Assembly (NCBI GenBank): GCA_016793635.1
Contig: JAEUMD010000016.1
Coordinates: 1-64,000 of the forward strand
Direction of reading: 5' to 3'
Source of the DNA: Hyphomicrobiaceae bacterium
GTDB lineage: Bacteria > Pseudomonadota > Alphaproteobacteria > Rhizobiales > Hyphomicrobiaceae
DNA: 64,000 bases
The position numbers and the translations under genes are program-made. Below are positions 1 through 9,557 of this stretch, in pieces (the stretch's first letter is position 1; each line of letters starts with the position of its first letter). A model generated the notes under the pieces. That model did no database searches, was not told the origin of the DNA, and worked only from the letters and a program-made list of their open reading frames with translations.

Positions 1-1758
<1,758 letters not shown>

Positions 1759-1828
1759 CCGGCTGCGACGTTCGCGCATGCGGCACCGCCTTTACAGCGC
1801 CTTAACGTGGCGCTAGGTATTTACAAGC

Positions 1829-2236
1829 ATGACCTTACGCGTCGATCCTGCCCGGCCAGCGCCAACGGGGACGGCCACCGGGCGGTCGGATATTCCCTGG
1901 TTTTCCAGCCTGTTACGGGGCTTCGGTCGTGCCTGCCCGCATTGCGGGAAAGGGCGCGTGCTGCGGGGCTACGCGACGATGCAGTCTTCATGCGAGGCGT
2001 GCGGCCTGGAGCTGGAGCCGTTCCGTGCCGACGACGCGCCGGCCTATTTCACCATCTTCATCGTCGGCCACCTCATCGTTCCGTCGATGCTGCTGCTGGA
2101 ACAGCACTTGCAGCCGGAAACCTGGGTCCATATGGCGATCTGGATGCCGTTGACCCTGATACTGACCCTGGCATTGCTGCCCCGGGTCAAGGGAGCGATC
2201 ATAGGCTTACAATGGGCACTGAACGTCAGGAATTGA
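1829..2236 (+). CDS. DUF983 small zinc-ribbon membrane protein
   Basis: A 135-residue protein of the DUF983 family, function unknown. A zinc-ribbon-like part (CPHCGKG ... CEACGLEL, about residues 36-60) precedes two hydrophobic segments (FTIFIVGHLIVPSMLLL and MPLTLILTLALLP) that should span the membrane. It follows rnr, and its 3' end overlaps the start of the S41 protease gene by 25 bp, which suggests co-transcription and perhaps coupled translation. Identification rests on the paired CxxC motifs followed by two membrane spans. Confidence 0.8.
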   Translation: MTLRVDPARPAPTGTATGRSDIPWFSSLLRGFGRACPHCGKGRVLRGYATMQSSCEACGLELEPFRADDAPAYFTIFIVGHLIVPSMLLLEQHLQPETWVHMAIWMPLTLILTLALLPRVKGAIIGLQWALNVRN

Positions 2237-3846
2237 CCGCGGGCCACCGCGCAAGCGGGCTGCTCGCCCGGGCCGGGCGCGCCCTGTCTCCCCTCGCCGT
2301 TTCCGCGCTGCTGCTCGCCGCCGTCCCCGCCTTCGCCCAGAGCGACGGCAGCTACTCGCAGGAGACCGCGCGCAAGGTCTTCGCCACCGGCCTCGACAAT
2401 CTCTCGTCGGTCTACATCCGCAAGGTCAACCTGGGCACCTTTGCCACCGAGGCCCTGAAGGGCCTGGCCACGGTCGATCCGTCCTTCTCCGTCGAGCAGC
2501 GCAACGGCCGCGTCCACCTGACGGTGGCCAGCGCCGGCGTCGCCGACTTCACCGCCCCGGGCGACGACAATGCCGGCGGCTGGGCCGACCTGATGGCGCG
2601 CGCCGTCGGCGCCGCACGAACCCATTCCTACCCGCTCAACGCCGAGGCACCGGAAAAGCTCTACCAGGCCGTGTTCGACGCCGGCATGACCAGCCTGGAC
2701 AAGTACTCGCGCTATGCCGGCGCGGACACCGCGCGCGAGAACCGCGCGTCGCGCGAAGGCTTCGGTGGCATCGGCATCCGGCTCGACAACGACAACGGCA
2801 CGGTGATCGTGCAGTCGGTCCTGCCGAATACGCCGGCCGAGAAGGCGGGGCTGAAGGCCAACGACAAGATCCTGCGCGTCGCCAGCCGGCCGACCAACGG
2901 CATGGAGCTCAAGGACGTCGTGTCGCTGATGCGCGGCAAGGTGGGCTCGCCGCTGGCGCTCGAGGTGGAGCGCGAGGGCAACGGCCAGCCGCTGCGCTTC
3001 GACATCAAGCGCGCGCTGATCGTGCCGCCGACGGTGACGCTGACCAAGGCCGACGACATCGCCGAAATCAAGATCACCAGCTTCAACCACGACACCGGCA
3101 TCAGCCTTTCGAACATCCTGGACGGGCTGCGCAACGGCAAGAACGGCAAGACCTCGGGCATCGTGCTCGACCTGCGCAACAACCCCGGCGGGTTGCTGGA
3201 CCAGGCCGTGGTCGTGTCCGACCTGTTCCTGACCAGCGGCCAGATCGTCTCGACCCGCGGCCGGCACCCGGATTCGACGCAGCTCTTCAACGCCACGGGC
3301 CGCGACGCCGCCAAGGGCCTGCCGGTCGTGGCGCTGATCAACGGCTCGTCGGCCTCGGCGGCGGAGATCGTCGCCGGCGCGCTGCAGGACCGCGGCCGCG
3401 CCGTGCTGGTCGGCACCGGCTCGTTCGGCAAGGGCTCGGTTCAGACCGTGATCCGCATGCCGAACGACGGCGAGCTGACGCTGACCTGGGCGCATTTCCA
3501 CGCCCCCTCGGGCTACTCGATCAACCGCCTGGGCGTGTTCCCGGTGATCTGCACCAGCCCGGCCGTGCCGGCGTCGCAGGGCCTCGCCGAGGCGATCAGC
3601 CAGGGCAATCTGCGCAGCATGGTCGACCTGACCCAGCGCCGCGCCGCCGACGCCTTCGCCGAGACCGGCAAGGACGAGCTGCACAAGGTCTGCCCGTACC
3701 AGTCGGGCTCGACCAGCAGCGCCAGCGTCAACGGCGTGCCGCCGGCCGACAGCGAGATGCAGGTCGCCAAGGCCCTGCTGCGCCAGCCCGAGCTCTACCA
3801 GCGCGCGCTGAAGCAGTCCGTCCCGTCGCTCGCCGCGCGCCAGTAG
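2212..3846 (+). CDS. S41-family C-terminal processing peptidase with PDZ domain
   Basis: A 544-residue exported serine protease of the tail-specific/CtpA class. I chose the ATG at 2212 because it precedes a clear signal peptide (hydrophobic LAVSALLLAAVPAFA with cleavage after AFA); the open frame upstream has no such feature. A PDZ domain occupies about residues 185-265 (GIGIRLDNDN ... PAEKAGLKANDKIL). The S41 core carries the Ser/Lys dyad: Ser in NGSSASAAEI and Lys in SFGKGSVQT. It probably cleaves envelope proteins in the periplasm. The start lies inside the upstream DUF983 gene, and the next gene begins 8 bp after the stop, so the three look like one transcript. Confidence 0.9.
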   Translation: MGTERQELTAGHRASGLLARAGRALSPLAVSALLLAAVPAFAQSDGSYSQETARKVFATGLDNLSSVYIRKVNLGTFATEALKGLATVDPSFSVEQRNGRVHLTVASAGVADFTAPGDDNAGGWADLMARAVGAARTHSYPLNAEAPEKLYQAVFDAGMTSLDKYSRYAGADTARENRASREGFGGIGIRLDNDNGTVIVQSVLPNTPAEKAGLKANDKILRVASRPTNGMELKDVVSLMRGKVGSPLALEVEREGNGQPLRFDIKRALIVPPTVTLTKADDIAEIKITSFNHDTGISLSNILDGLRNGKNGKTSGIVLDLRNNPGGLLDQAVVVSDLFLTSGQIVSTRGRHPDSTQLFNATGRDAAKGLPVVALINGSSASAAEIVAGALQDRGRAVLVGTGSFGKGSVQTVIRMPNDGELTLTWAHFHAPSGYSINRLGVFPVICTSPAVPASQGLAEAISQGNLRSMVDLTQRRAADAFAETGKDELHKVCPYQSGSTSSASVNGVPPADSEMQVAKALLRQPELYQRALKQSVPSLAARQ

Positions 3847-3853
3847 GCCCTTC

Positions 3854-4489
3854 ATGCCCGACCAGGCATCGCTGCGCCTGCCGGGCGAGATCCTGGACGA
3901 CAGCGTCGTCGAGGCCGGCTTCGGCTGGAGCCGCGTGCTGTCGCCCGGCGACCGCCTGCGCCTGATCGACCTCGAGGGCCAGCAGGCGATCGACTTCCTC
4001 TGCTACAACGCCGACAACCCGGCCGAACGCTACAACGCCGCCGACACGATGAAGATCGCCGGCAAGCTGTGGCTGGAGAAGGGCACCACGCTCTACTCCG
4101 ACATGGGCAATGCGCTGGTGTCGGTGGTCGAGGACACGGTCGGCTTCCACGACACCATCGCCGGCTGCTGCTCGGCCGAGTGCAATCGGGTGCGCTACGG
4201 CGTGTGGCCGACGCCGAACTGCCGCGACACGTTCCTGGCGCAGCTCGGCAAGTTCGGCCTGGGCAAGAAGGACATCGTCGCCAACGCCAATTTCTTCATG
4301 TGCGTGCCGATCGGGCCGAAGGGCGAGATGGCGATCGCCGACGGGCGCTCGAAGCCGGGCGACTTCGTCGAGCTGCGCGCCGAGATGAAGACGCTCGCCG
4401 TGCTGTCGAACTGCCCGCAGAAATACAATCCCGCCAGCGGCGGCAACCCGACGCCGGTGCGCGCCATCGCCTGGCGGCCGCGCGGCTGA
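3854..4489 (+). CDS. DUF1989 / urea carboxylase-associated family protein (orphan)
   Basis: A 211-residue cytoplasmic protein of the DUF1989 family, whose members usually sit in pairs beside urea carboxylase and allophanate hydrolase genes. The family signature is visible: IDLEGQQAIDFL near the N-terminus, SDMGNALVSVVED in the middle, GCCSAECNRVRYG and ANFFMCVP with conserved cysteines, and SNCPQ near the end. No urea carboxylase, transporter or second paralogue is nearby. It starts 8 bp after the S41 protease stop and looks translationally linked to it. The substrate cannot be told from sequence. Confidence 0.8.
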   Translation: MPDQASLRLPGEILDDSVVEAGFGWSRVLSPGDRLRLIDLEGQQAIDFLCYNADNPAERYNAADTMKIAGKLWLEKGTTLYSDMGNALVSVVEDTVGFHDTIAGCCSAECNRVRYGVWPTPNCRDTFLAQLGKFGLGKKDIVANANFFMCVPIGPKGEMAIADGRSKPGDFVELRAEMKTLAVLSNCPQKYNPASGGNPTPVRAIAWRPRG

Positions 4490-4615
4490 TCTCCCGCCAG
4501 CGACCGTCGATCCCGCTTGATCTGAATCATGGCCGCCGCGCCGCTTGGGTCCGCATAGTCGCTTCCGTCAGCGGTTTCCGCAACGAGTGCCCACGAGGCG
4601 AGGAAGCGATCGTCG

Positions 4616-5557
4616 ATGCGCCGTGGCATGCGATATCTGCTGCCGATCTGCTTGGCGGGCTATGCGGGCCTGCTGGCTGGCTGCATTCCGATGAGCGCCT
4701 TTCAGCCGCGCAACGAATTGCGCCTGCCGGACGGGCCCGCGGTCTATGACGGGCTCGACGGCCGCACCCATTTCGGCGACATGAGTTGCGACCAGGGCGG
4801 GCGCTACGCCGGCGGCGGCAGCCCGGCGGGCGATGGCGCCGTGCAACAGGCCTTCGACCGCGCGATCGAGCGGACCCAGAACGAGATCAAGGACATCGAC
4901 CGCGGGATCGACCTTTGCAAGGGCCGGGTTCGCGAGATCGATTCCTATTATGCGCAGTACGGTTGCGACAAGGCGCAGTACGCGACGCTGGACCGCCAGT
5001 ACAACGCCATGGAGCGCCGCTTGGAGCCGATCCGGAACGAGGAAACCGAGATTTTCTACCGCACCGTTCACGCCGAGGGTCGACTGCAGAGTGAGCCAAA
5101 TTTGCCCGAGGCGGAGCGCAGTCGATTGCGCACCCAGATGACGAAGGACGCCGGCCGCAAGCTTATGCTGGAGCTTGAAAGCCGTCCGCTCTGGAATGAA
5201 TTGCACCGGCTGGGAAACGCGCGCCAGCAGATGTGGCAAGCCTGCGACAAGGCGACCGACGCCGCCTGGGACGACCCCTGCTATACGGTCAATGTCAGCG
5301 ACCTGCACCAGTCGCGCCACGCGGCGCAGCAGCAGCTGGCGAACTACGAGCGCCGGCAGGACCAGTTCGAGGATTGCGTCGAGGACCGCGACCGCCCGGC
5401 CCAGGGGCCGTCGCGCGACACCGTTGTCCCCGGACTGATGCTGCAGCAGATCCTACCGGGGTTGATCCGTCCCCCGACACACCGCCCGCCGACCGGGCAT
5501 TCGAAACCGCCCTCCGGCCACTCGCACGGCTCCGGCGGCGAACGGGTGCATCCATGA
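4616..5557 (+). CDS. Putative lipoprotein with helical central region, unknown function
   Basis: 313 residues. The N-terminus has a lipobox (LLAGC, Cys about residue 22) after a short hydrophobic stretch, so the product is probably a lipoprotein. Residues about 80-270 are rich in Glu, Gln, Arg and Lys and look helical or coiled-coil, with five scattered cysteines. The C-terminus is low complexity, rich in Pro, His, Ser and Gly. No family is recognised. Its stop codon overlaps the next start (ATGA at 5554-5557), so the two are very likely co-translated. ATG codons at 4616 and 4628 are both possible starts; the AGGAAG upstream suits either. Confidence 0.65.
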   Translation: MRRGMRYLLPICLAGYAGLLAGCIPMSAFQPRNELRLPDGPAVYDGLDGRTHFGDMSCDQGGRYAGGGSPAGDGAVQQAFDRAIERTQNEIKDIDRGIDLCKGRVREIDSYYAQYGCDKAQYATLDRQYNAMERRLEPIRNEETEIFYRTVHAEGRLQSEPNLPEAERSRLRTQMTKDAGRKLMLELESRPLWNELHRLGNARQQMWQACDKATDAAWDDPCYTVNVSDLHQSRHAAQQQLANYERRQDQFEDCVEDRDRPAQGPSRDTVVPGLMLQQILPGLIRPPTHRPPTGHSKPPSGHSHGSGGERVHP

Positions 5558-6828
5558 AGCGGCGATGCACGCTCGCCCGGGCGATGCTGCCGGCGGCCGT
5601 GGGCCTGTGGCTGCTCGCCGCGATCGCGCCGGCGCCGTCCTGCGCGCAGGAGCGCGCCCCGGCCCCGGCGGCCGCGATGCTCGGCCTGGGCGCGACGACG
5701 ATCCATCCGCTGGGCGAGGCGCATCGCCTGGTCATCGGCGGCGCGCCGAAATTCCGCTTCGCGATCGAGCTGGCGAATGCCGGCCAGCCGCCGGCCGGGT
5801 TGCCGCAGCATGCGCTGGCCGAGGGCTCGGGGTCGGTCGTGCGCGGCCCGCGCAATACCTACTGGCAGTTTCGCTTCCAGCGCCTGACGGTCAACCAGCA
5901 GACCTATGCGGCCGTCAGCGACTTCACGATCCTGGACGTCGAGGTTCCCCACGACGCTCCGGCGCGTCGCGCCTATGCGGTCGACTACCGCGGCCTCGAA
6001 GGTTCTCCCTATGGCGGGCCGGGCGCGCCGCTGCGCAACCTGATGGTGTTGATCGCCCATGCGGTCGCGCATGGCGCCCTGGTGCCGCCGCTCCAGCCGG
6101 TCGGCGACCGCAGCGTCGTCTACGACCTCGGCGAAGCCGTGCGGGTGCCGGTCGCGCTGACCATGTCGAACGCACAACTGCTGCAGCCGCTGGCGCCGGC
6201 CGCGGCCGTGGGCGCGATCGACTACCGCCAGCGCCGGGTGGTGCTCGCCGGGATGGCCGACCGCGCCGTGTTCCGGACCGGCCAGGGCGACGTGGCGCTG
6301 CGCGTCGAGGCCGCCGCCGCGATCGACCGCGAAACCGCGCTGCCGCTGCTGTCGCGCCTGCGCGCCTTCGGCCCCATCGATACCGCCGCCTTCCGTGGCC
6401 CAGTCGACCTGACCATCACCACCGCCCTGGCGCTCGGCGACATGGGCGATCCCGCCGCGGCGCTGCCGCGACCGCAGCCACTGGCCGCGACGCCGGCGCG
6501 CACGACCGAAGGGCCGCCGCCCGGCGTCGAGGGTCCCCCCTCTGGCGTCGAGGGCCCCCCCGCCGGCACCGAGGGACCGCCGCCGGACACCGTCGACGCG
6601 CCGGCAGGGCCGCGTCCCCCGGCGAAGCCCGCCGCGGCGCCGAAGCCGCCTGCCGCTTCGAAGCCGCCGGCGGAGAAGCCGGCGACCGCGGCGCCGCCGA
6701 AGCCGCCCGCCGCGACCGGCGACGACGTGACGCGCCGGCTGGAGCAGCTGAAGTCGCTGTTCGACCGCGGCCTCATCACCAAGGAGCAGTACGAGGCCAA
6801 GCAGAAGGAAATCCTCGGCGCGCTCTGA
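5554..6828 (+). CDS. Exported protein with C-terminal SHOCT-like domain, unknown function
   Basis: 424 residues starting at the ATG that overlaps the previous stop. A signal peptide is clear (VGLWLLAAIAPAPSCAQ). About residues 40-310 form a conserved-looking but unrecognised extracytoplasmic domain. A Pro-rich linker follows with four 7-residue repeats of the EGPPxGV type and a Pro/Ala/Lys stretch. The last 32 residues (TRRLEQLKSLFDRGLITKEQ ...) match the SHOCT helical hairpin, an oligomerisation motif. Together with the upstream lipoprotein it may form an envelope complex; that is inference from the ATGA overlap only. Confidence 0.7.
   Translation: MKRRCTLARAMLPAAVGLWLLAAIAPAPSCAQERAPAPAAAMLGLGATTIHPLGEAHRLVIGGAPKFRFAIELANAGQPPAGLPQHALAEGSGSVVRGPRNTYWQFRFQRLTVNQQTYAAVSDFTILDVEVPHDAPARRAYAVDYRGLEGSPYGGPGAPLRNLMVLIAHAVAHGALVPPLQPVGDRSVVYDLGEAVRVPVALTMSNAQLLQPLAPAAAVGAIDYRQRRVVLAGMADRAVFRTGQGDVALRVEAAAAIDRETALPLLSRLRAFGPIDTAAFRGPVDLTITTALALGDMGDPAAALPRPQPLAATPARTTEGPPPGVEGPPSGVEGPPAGTEGPPPDTVDAPAGPRPPAKPAAAPKPPAASKPPAEKPATAAPPKPPAATGDDVTRRLEQLKSLFDRGLITKEQYEAKQKEILGAL
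6508..6591 (+). repeat. Four tandem 21-bp units in the linker of the SHOCT-domain gene
   Basis: Four consecutive 21-bp units encode EGPPPGV, EGPPSGV, EGPPAGT and EGPPPDT. The units have diverged at third positions, so the array is old rather than a recent slippage product. It forms a flexible Pro/Gly linker between the extracytoplasmic domain and the SHOCT hairpin. Confidence 0.85.
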
Positions 6829-6848
6829 TGCGATGCCGCGACGGGCTT

Positions 6849-7739
6849 CTACATCGCGCGGCCGCCGAAACGCTCCACGAGAAAGTCGATGAAGCTGCGG
6901 ACCTTGGCCGACAGGTAGCGCCGGCTGGGATAGACCGCGCTGACCGAGAGCTGCGGCGTGCCGATGTCCGGCAGCACGCGCTGCAGGCGCCCCTCGCGCA
7001 GGTCGTCGCCGATGATGTCGGTGCCGAGATACGCCACCCCCATGCCGCTCAGCGCCGCGCTGCGCAGCGCGTCGAGATTGTCGGAGACGAGGTTGCCCGA
7101 GACCGCGATGCGCTGCTGCGCCACGCCGCGGCCGAAGCTCCATTCGCGCTGTGGCAGGAACAACAGGCAGTTGTGGTTCGCCAAGTCGGGCGGCGCCGCC
7201 GGCGTGCCGTGCCGCGCCAGGTATTCCGGCGTGGCGCAGGCGACCAGCTCCAGCCTGGCGATCTCGCGCGCGATCAGGCTGGTCGGCCGCGCCTCGCCGG
7301 TAGTCCCGCGGATCGCCAGGTCGTAGCCGTCCTCGACCAGGTCGACGATCCGGTCGTTGAGCGACAGCTCGACCACGACCTGGGGATGGCGCGCCGTGTA
7401 CTCCGCGATCATCGGCGCCACGTGGCGCATGCCGAAGGAGAGCAGCGAGTTGACCCGCAGCGTGCCGCGCGGCGTGGTCCGCGCCGCGCCGATCGCATCG
7501 CCCGCCTCCTCCAGGTCCGAGAGCGCCTGGGCGCAGCGGTCGTAATAGGCCCTGCCCGCCTCGGTCAGGCTCAGGCGCCTTGTGGTGCGGTTGAGCAGCC
7601 GCGCGCCCAGATGGTGCTCCAGGTGCATCACGTGCTTGCTGGCCATGGCCGGCGACAGGTTCATGCGCCGCGCGGCGGTCACGAAGCTGCCCGCCTCCAC
7701 GACCCGCCGGAAGACCTGCATGCTGCGGAGCGTGTCCAT
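6849..7739 (-). CDS. LysR-family transcriptional regulator
   Basis: 296 residues. The N-terminal winged helix-turn-helix (MDTLRSMQVFRRVVEAGSF ... LSPAMASKHVMHLE ... LLNRTTRRLSLTEAG) and the C-terminal ligand-binding domain (about residues 90-290) are standard for the CrgA/AaeR-like branch. The ATG at 7739 has a strong AGGAG just upstream. It is divergent from an NmrA-like reductase plus DoxX gene pair and most likely controls it; an inverted repeat with LysR-site geometry lies in the shared intergenic region. The inducer is unknown; quinones or other electrophiles would be typical for regulators beside such gene pairs. Confidence 0.92.
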   Translation of the reverse strand: MDTLRSMQVFRRVVEAGSFVTAARRMNLSPAMASKHVMHLEHHLGARLLNRTTRRLSLTEAGRAYYDRCAQALSDLEEAGDAIGAARTTPRGTLRVNSLLSFGMRHVAPMIAEYTARHPQVVVELSLNDRIVDLVEDGYDLAIRGTTGEARPTSLIAREIARLELVACATPEYLARHGTPAAPPDLANHNCLLFLPQREWSFGRGVAQQRIAVSGNLVSDNLDALRSAALSGMGVAYLGTDIIGDDLREGRLQRVLPDIGTPQLSVSAVYPSRRYLSAKVRSFIDFLVERFGGRAM

Positions 7740-7751
7740 CTATTATCTCCT

Positions 7752-7775
7752 ATATGGAAATAATTAATGCCATAT
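7752..7775. promoter_or_regulatory. Likely LysR operator
   Basis: Perfect inverted repeat ATATGG-N12-CCATAT in the 119-bp AT-rich gap between the divergent lysR and reductase genes. It lies 13 bp from the lysR start and about 85 bp upstream of the reductase ATG. Arm length, spacing and position fit a LysR-type operator, but binding is inferred. Confidence 0.55.
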
Positions 7776-7858
7776 CGGTTATTTATCAACATTCTGGAAT
7801 TTCGGATCATCGCGCCATCCCGCCGACCCTGGCGGACAAACCAGAGGGAGACCCGCGG

Positions 7859-8728
7859 ATGATCCTCGTCACCGGCGCCACCGGCCAGCTTGGCCGCCTG
7901 ATCGTTTCCGAGCTCAGGAAGATCCTGCCCGCGGGCGAAGGCCTGGCGGCGAGCGTGCGCGACCCCGCCAAGGCGGCGGCGCTGAAGGACCAGGGAGTCG
8001 ACGTCCGCCAGGCCGACTTCGACGACAAGGCGTCGCTGGCCAAGGCGTTCGCCGGCGTGACCCGGCTGCTGATCGTCTCGGGCGACGCGCCGAATGCCGT
8101 GCGCATCCGCCAGCACCGCAGCGCGATCGACGCGGCGAAGGACGCGGGCGTCGACCAGGTCGCCTATACCAGCTTCGTCGACCACGACCCGGCCTCGCCG
8201 TTCAGCTTCGCGGCGATCCACCACGACACCGAGTCCTACCTGTCGCGCTCGGGCCTCAGCTACACCGTGCTGCGCAACGGCATGTATGCCGACATGCTGC
8301 ACGTCTTTGCCGGCACGGCCGCGTCGGGCGTGTTCGCGGCGCCGGCGGGCGACGGCAAGGTGTCGTTCGTCACGCGCGCCGACCTCGCCCGCGCCACGGC
8401 GCGCGTGCTGGCGAGCGACCGCTACGCCGGACAGACGCTCCTTCTCGCCGGCGAGAAGGCCCTGTCGTTCAGCGAAATCGCGGCCCTGTTGGCGCGGCAG
8501 CTCGGCCACCCCGTGCGCTACGACACCATCGACCGCGGCGTCTACGAGGCCGCGCTGAAGAAGATCGGCTTGCCCGACTTCCTGGCCGAGGCGATCGGCG
8601 GGATCCACGTCGCCACCGCCGAGGGACGCAACGCCGAGACCTCGACCGCGATCCGCGCGATCACCGGCGAGGCGCCGGAGGATGTCGCGTCCTTCCTGCG
8701 CCGCACGCTGCCGCGCGCGGCCGCCTGA
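7859..8728 (+). CDS. NmrA-like NAD(P)-binding reductase (QorB-like)
   Basis: 289 residues beginning MILVTGATGQLGRLI, the glycine-rich dinucleotide-binding loop (GATGQLG, residues 6-12). The whole protein follows the atypical short-chain dehydrogenase/NmrA pattern of NAD(P)H:quinone oxidoreductase 2 (QorB), with residues like NGMYADM in the substrate region. I chose this ATG because GAGGGAG sits about 8 bp upstream and because the fold begins immediately. It is followed 41 bp later by a DoxX gene, a pairing common in quinone or electrophile stress loci, and it is divergent from a LysR regulator. Confidence 0.88.
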   Translation: MILVTGATGQLGRLIVSELRKILPAGEGLAASVRDPAKAAALKDQGVDVRQADFDDKASLAKAFAGVTRLLIVSGDAPNAVRIRQHRSAIDAAKDAGVDQVAYTSFVDHDPASPFSFAAIHHDTESYLSRSGLSYTVLRNGMYADMLHVFAGTAASGVFAAPAGDGKVSFVTRADLARATARVLASDRYAGQTLLLAGEKALSFSEIAALLARQLGHPVRYDTIDRGVYEAALKKIGLPDFLAEAIGGIHVATAEGRNAETSTAIRAITGEAPEDVASFLRRTLPRAAA

Positions 8729-8769
8729 TCCGCCTGCTAAACCCTACATACGTGCCAAGGAGATTTCCC

Positions 8770-9213
8770 ATGATCGATACCCGTACCGGCATCTATGGCG
8801 CCCTGTTGCTCCGCCTGGCGCTCGGCGCCATGTTCCTGTCGCACGGCCTGCTGAAGGTCCTGGTCTTCACCCCGGCCGGCACCGCCAAGTTCTTCGAGTC
8901 GATCGGCTATCCCGGCGCGCTGGCCTATGGCGTGATCGGCGCCGAGGTGATCGGCGGGCTGATGCTGATCCTGGGCATCTATGCCCGCTGGGTGGCCCTG
9001 GCGCTGGTGCCGGTGCTGCTGGGCGCGCTGCAGGTCCACCTGGGCAATGGCTGGCTGTTCTCGGCGCCCAAGGGCGGCTGGGAGTACCCGGCGTACCTGG
9101 CGGTCGCGGCCCTGGCCCAGGCGCTGCTGGGCGACGGCGCCCATGCGCTGAAGGCCAGCCCGGCCCTGGGACGCGCCCCGACCAGCCGGGCCTCGGTCGC
9201 CGCGGCCGAATAA
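8770..9213 (+). CDS. DoxX-family inner-membrane protein
   Basis: 147 residues with four predicted membrane spans (LLLRLALGAMFLSHGLLK, ALAYGVIGAEVIGGLML, WVALALVPVLLGAL, LAVAALAQALLG). The N-terminal RLxLGxxFxxHG and later FxEIGYP-like segment fit DoxX. The ATG at 8770 follows AAGGAG by 7 bp. Members are thought to support membrane redox or disulfide stress responses. It sits in an operon with the upstream QorB-like reductase. Confidence 0.88.
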   Translation: MIDTRTGIYGALLLRLALGAMFLSHGLLKVLVFTPAGTAKFFESIGYPGALAYGVIGAEVIGGLMLILGIYARWVALALVPVLLGALQVHLGNGWLFSAPKGGWEYPAYLAVAALAQALLGDGAHALKASPALGRAPTSRASVAAAE

Positions 9214-9242
9214 AGCCGCCGGCCGGGCAGGCGCTCCCTAGG

Positions 9243-9270
9243 TTGACTTCTGGGCCGGAAACGCTAATGT
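9243..9270 (+). promoter_or_regulatory. Candidate sigma-70 promoter of rpmG
   Basis: TTGACT (9243-9248) and TAATGT (9265-9270) are separated by 16 bp and lie about 50 bp upstream of the rpmG ATG. Seen by eye only. Confidence 0.45.
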
Positions 9271-9319
9271 CCGCGCCAAATTTCCCCTAGGAACATAGCT
9301 AGAACCTGGAGCGCCTGCC

Positions 9320-9487
9320 ATGGCCAAGCCTGCCACCGTCCTAATCAAGCTCAACAGCACCGCCGACACGGGCTTCTACTACGTGACCAAGAAGAACCCC
9401 CGGACGAAGACGCAGAAGCTGGAGATGAAGAAGTACGATCCGGTGGCGCGCAAGCACGTCGTCTTCAAGGAAGGCAAGATCAAGTAG
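9320..9487 (+). CDS. rpmG: 50S ribosomal protein L33
   Basis: A 55-residue basic protein starting [19 protein letters not shown] and containing YVTKKNPRT and [15 protein letters not shown], the L33 signature. It lacks the zinc-binding cysteines, so it is the Cys-minus form usual in Alphaproteobacteria. It is monocistronic, with its own promoter candidate and a strong rho-independent terminator downstream. The rpmG-pleD-divK neighbourhood is common in the class. Confidence 0.97.
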   Translation: MAKPATVLIKLNSTADTGFYYVTKKNPRTKTQKLEMKKYDPVARKHVVFKEGKIK

Positions 9488-9517
9488 CGAACCCGATTGG
9501 GGTCGTTCGGCGGAACG

Positions 9518-9541
9518 CGGCGGGCTCAGGCCCGCCGTTTT
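9518..9541 (+). terminator. Rho-independent terminator of rpmG
   Basis: CGGCGGGC-TCAG-GCCCGCCG, a perfect 8-bp stem with tetraloop, followed by TTTT. It lies 31 bp after the rpmG stop, in the gap convergent with pleD. Confidence 0.85.
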
Positions 9542-9557
9542 CATTTCTGGAACGCGG

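Noticed and set aside
2044-3855. 603-codon frame opposite the S41 protease gene
   Set aside because: Composition is that of a GC shadow and it covers the protease catalytic region.
6508-6591. Tandem units considered as a CRISPR or VNTR
   Set aside because: Units are in frame, contiguous without spacers and encode a Pro/Gly linker.
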